From: Hymenobacter convexus
GTDB taxonomy: Bacteria; Bacteroidota; Bacteroidia; Cytophagales; Hymenobacteraceae
Reading direction: 5' to 3'
DNA length: 64,000 nucleotides
Assembly: GCF_030580955.1 (NCBI RefSeq)
Contig: NZ_JAUQON010000003.1
Span: 496,001 to 560,000, forward strand
How positions within the stretch are numbered: the stretch's first letter is position 1; each line of letters begins with the position of its first letter. The position numbers and the translations under genes are program-made. Under the pieces are notes generated by a model. That model was not told the DNA's origin. It searched no databases and worked only from the letters and a program-made list of their open reading frames with translations. Below, in pieces: positions 62,602 through 64,000 of this stretch.

Positions 62602-64000
62602 TTAGAAAGTGAGGTTGAGGCCCAGAACCAGGGTTTTGGCCAGCGGCAATCCGCCGTAGTCGGAGCCCGACACGAAGGTGCCGGTGTTGCCCGTGTTCAC
62701 GGCGTCGGGGTTGAGACCGCCGTAGTACTTGTCGTAGCCAAACCAGTTTTCTGCCGTCACATACACGCGGGCGCCTTGTGCCACGCGCTTGTTGATGAGC
62801 AGGCCCAGGTCGTAGCCCAGCGTGATGGTGCGCACCCGGTAGTAGTCCGACGAATACAGCCAGTCGGTGTTGCGGATGAAGCCGAAGCTGCCCGTGGCCT
62901 TGCCTTTGATGCCGGCGCCGGGGTTGTCGGCCGAGTACCAGCGGTCGCGCACGCGGCCCAGGGCGTTTTCCAGGAAGCCCACGCTGGTACGGTCGATGGC
63001 GCGGCCCAGGGTCGAGTAAACGGAGCCGCCGTACTGGCCCTGCACCAGGAAGCTCAGGTCGAAGCCCTTGTAGCGCAGCGTGTTGGTCATGCCGAAGGTG
63101 TAGGTCGGGTTGGGGTTGCCCACCACCTGGCGGTCGTTCACGTCAATTTTGCCGTCCTTGTTGTAGTCTTCGTATTTCGGGTCGCCGGCCGTTTCGTTGC
63201 CAAATTTGGCGGCGCCGCCGTCAATGTCGGCCTGGCTGAGGATGCCGGTCTGGCGCACCACGAAGAGGCTGTAAATGGGCAGGCCCACTTTCAGGATGTT
63301 GCTGGGCGTATCGAGGCCGTTGGGCACTTCGATGGTGGCATCGCCGGGGCCCAGGTGCACCACTTTGTTCTCGTTGTGGCTCACGTTGAACGAGGTAGTC
63401 CACGAGAGGGCGCCTTCCAGGTTGCGGGTATTCAATTCCACTTCCCAGCCGGTATTGCGCAGCTCGCCGATGTTCTGCAGGTTGGTGGCGAAGCCCGACC
63501 CCGTGAGCACGGGCACGTTCAGGAGCAGGTCCTGGCTGTTTTTGGTGTAGTAGTCGAACGACGCCGTGATGCGGTTTTTCAGCAGGCCGAAATCAACCCC
63601 GAAGTCGACGGTGCGGTTGCGCTCCCACTTCAGCTGCGAGTTGCCTACTTTGTTGGGCGCCTGGCCGGGGGCGATGAGGCCGCCGAAGGTGTAGTTGTAG
63701 GGGCTAAGGGTGGCAATGCTGCTGTAATCGCCGATGGTGTTGTTGCCGGAGTAGCCCAGGCTGGCGCGCAGCTTCAGGTCGCTCAGCGCCGTCACGGAGC
63801 GCAGGAATTCTTCCTGCGAGATACGCCAGCCGGCCGACAAGGCCGGGAACACGCCGGCCCGGTCCTCGTAGCCGAAGCGCGACGAAGCATCGCGGCGCAC
63901 GCTGCCCGAGAACAGGTACTTGCCATCGTATGAATACTGCAGGCGGCCGAAGTAGGAAATCAGCACGCTTTGCGTTTCGGTGGGGCCGGGGCTGGTCACC
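62602..64000 (-). CDS. SusC/RagA-family TonB-linked outer membrane protein, N-terminal part outside window
   Basis: The C-terminal 465 or so residues are present; the frame stays open to the right edge. Beta-barrel segments: LISYFGRLQYSYDGKYLFSG, ASSRFGYEDRAGVFPALSAG, LKLRASLGYSGNNTIGDYSS, NRTVDFGVDFGLLKNRITAS, QDLLLNVPVLTGSGFATNLQ and NIGELRNTGWEVELNTRNL, ending with the aromatic strand TLVLGLNLTF. This is the lipoprotein-lid partner of the SusD encoded next. The plug and TonB box lie beyond the window. It heads the minus-strand PUL whose downstream genes encode GH2, GH115, DUF4450, six-hairpin and GH28 enzymes. Confidence 0.93.
   Translation of the reverse strand, partial: VTSPGPTETQSVLISYFGRLQYSYDGKYLFSGSVRRDASSRFGYEDRAGVFPALSAGWRISQEEFLRSVTALSDLKLRASLGYSGNNTIGDYSSIATLSPYNYTFGGLIAPGQAPNKVGNSQLKWERNRTVDFGVDFGLLKNRITASFDYYTKNSQDLLLNVPVLTGSGFATNLQNIGELRNTGWEVELNTRNLEGALSWTTSFNVSHNENKVVHLGPGDATIEVPNGLDTPSNILKVGLPIYSLFVVRQTGILSQADIDGGAAKFGNETAGDPKYEDYNKDGKIDVNDRQVVGNPNPTYTFGMTNTLRYKGFDLSFLVQGQYGGSVYSTLGRAIDRTSVGFLENALGRVRDRWYSADNPGAGIKGKATGSFGFIRNTDWLYSSDYYRVRTITLGYDLGLLINKRVAQGARVYVTAENWFGYDKYYGGLNPDAVNTGNTGTFVSGSDYGGLPLAKTLVLGLNLTF

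Overview
The window looks like chromosome from a high-GC member of the Bacteroidota, most likely Hymenobacter or a close relative. The reasons are two SusC/SusD outer-membrane pairs, two very large secreted proteins with type IX secretion (T9SS) C-terminal sorting domains, many plant-cell-wall carbohydrate enzymes, little Shine-Dalgarno signal, and many intergenic palindromes. I see no rRNA, tRNA, CRISPR array, insertion sequence or prophage.

Layout. (1) 1-3882, minus strand: the end of an MGH1-like glycosidase gene (cut by the window edge) and a large secreted glycosidase-like protein. (2) 4342-16443, plus strand: PL1 pectate lyase, a beta-helix/DUF6298-like protein, a sialate O-acetylesterase-like esterase, a Tat-exported sugar isomerase-like protein, then a RuBisCO-like protein (RLP), a DUF1537 sugar-acid kinase, an Asp/Glu-racemase-like protein and a BASS-family transporter. 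(3) 16728-27220, plus strand: DUF3826 protein, SusC, SusD, then SDR, FAH-family hydrolase, amidohydrolase/lactonase, a second SDR and a zinc alcohol dehydrogenase, which resembles a non-phosphorylating deoxysugar oxidation route. (4) 27460-30375: an unknown protein, a membrane protein, a NarX-type kinase and a NarL-type regulator. (5) 31119-42823: an unknown helical protein, three tandem phage-tail-collar-domain proteins and a 3031-residue T9SS repeat protein. (6) 42968-47185, minus strand: a DUF6624-like lipo/exoprotein candidate and a T9SS fibronectin-type protein. (7) 47810-64000, minus strand: a second polysaccharide utilisation locus (PUL): SusC (cut by the edge), SusD, GH2, GH115, DUF4450 protein, a six-hairpin glycosidase and GH28.

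Taken together, regions 1-3 and 7 look like a decorated-pectin programme. PL1 and GH28 cut the galacturonan backbone. GH2, GH115, MGH1-like, DUF4450 and six-hairpin enzymes would trim side chains, and the esterase would remove acyl groups. The cytoplasmic modules would then process unusual released sugars. The RLP plus DUF1537 pair has its best known precedent in catabolism of D-apiose, a branched pentose of rhamnogalacturonan II. The SDR/FAH/amidohydrolase/SDR set has its precedent in L-fucose or L-rhamnose oxidation. These substrate calls are inferences from family membership and gene order.

The most unusual features are the RLP/kinase/racemase-like/transporter operon inside a pectin PUL, the palindromes that sit between operon genes and in one case inside a signal-peptide coding region, a shared palindromic motif on both sides of the two-component cassette, and a perfect 21-bp inverted repeat within a coding sequence.
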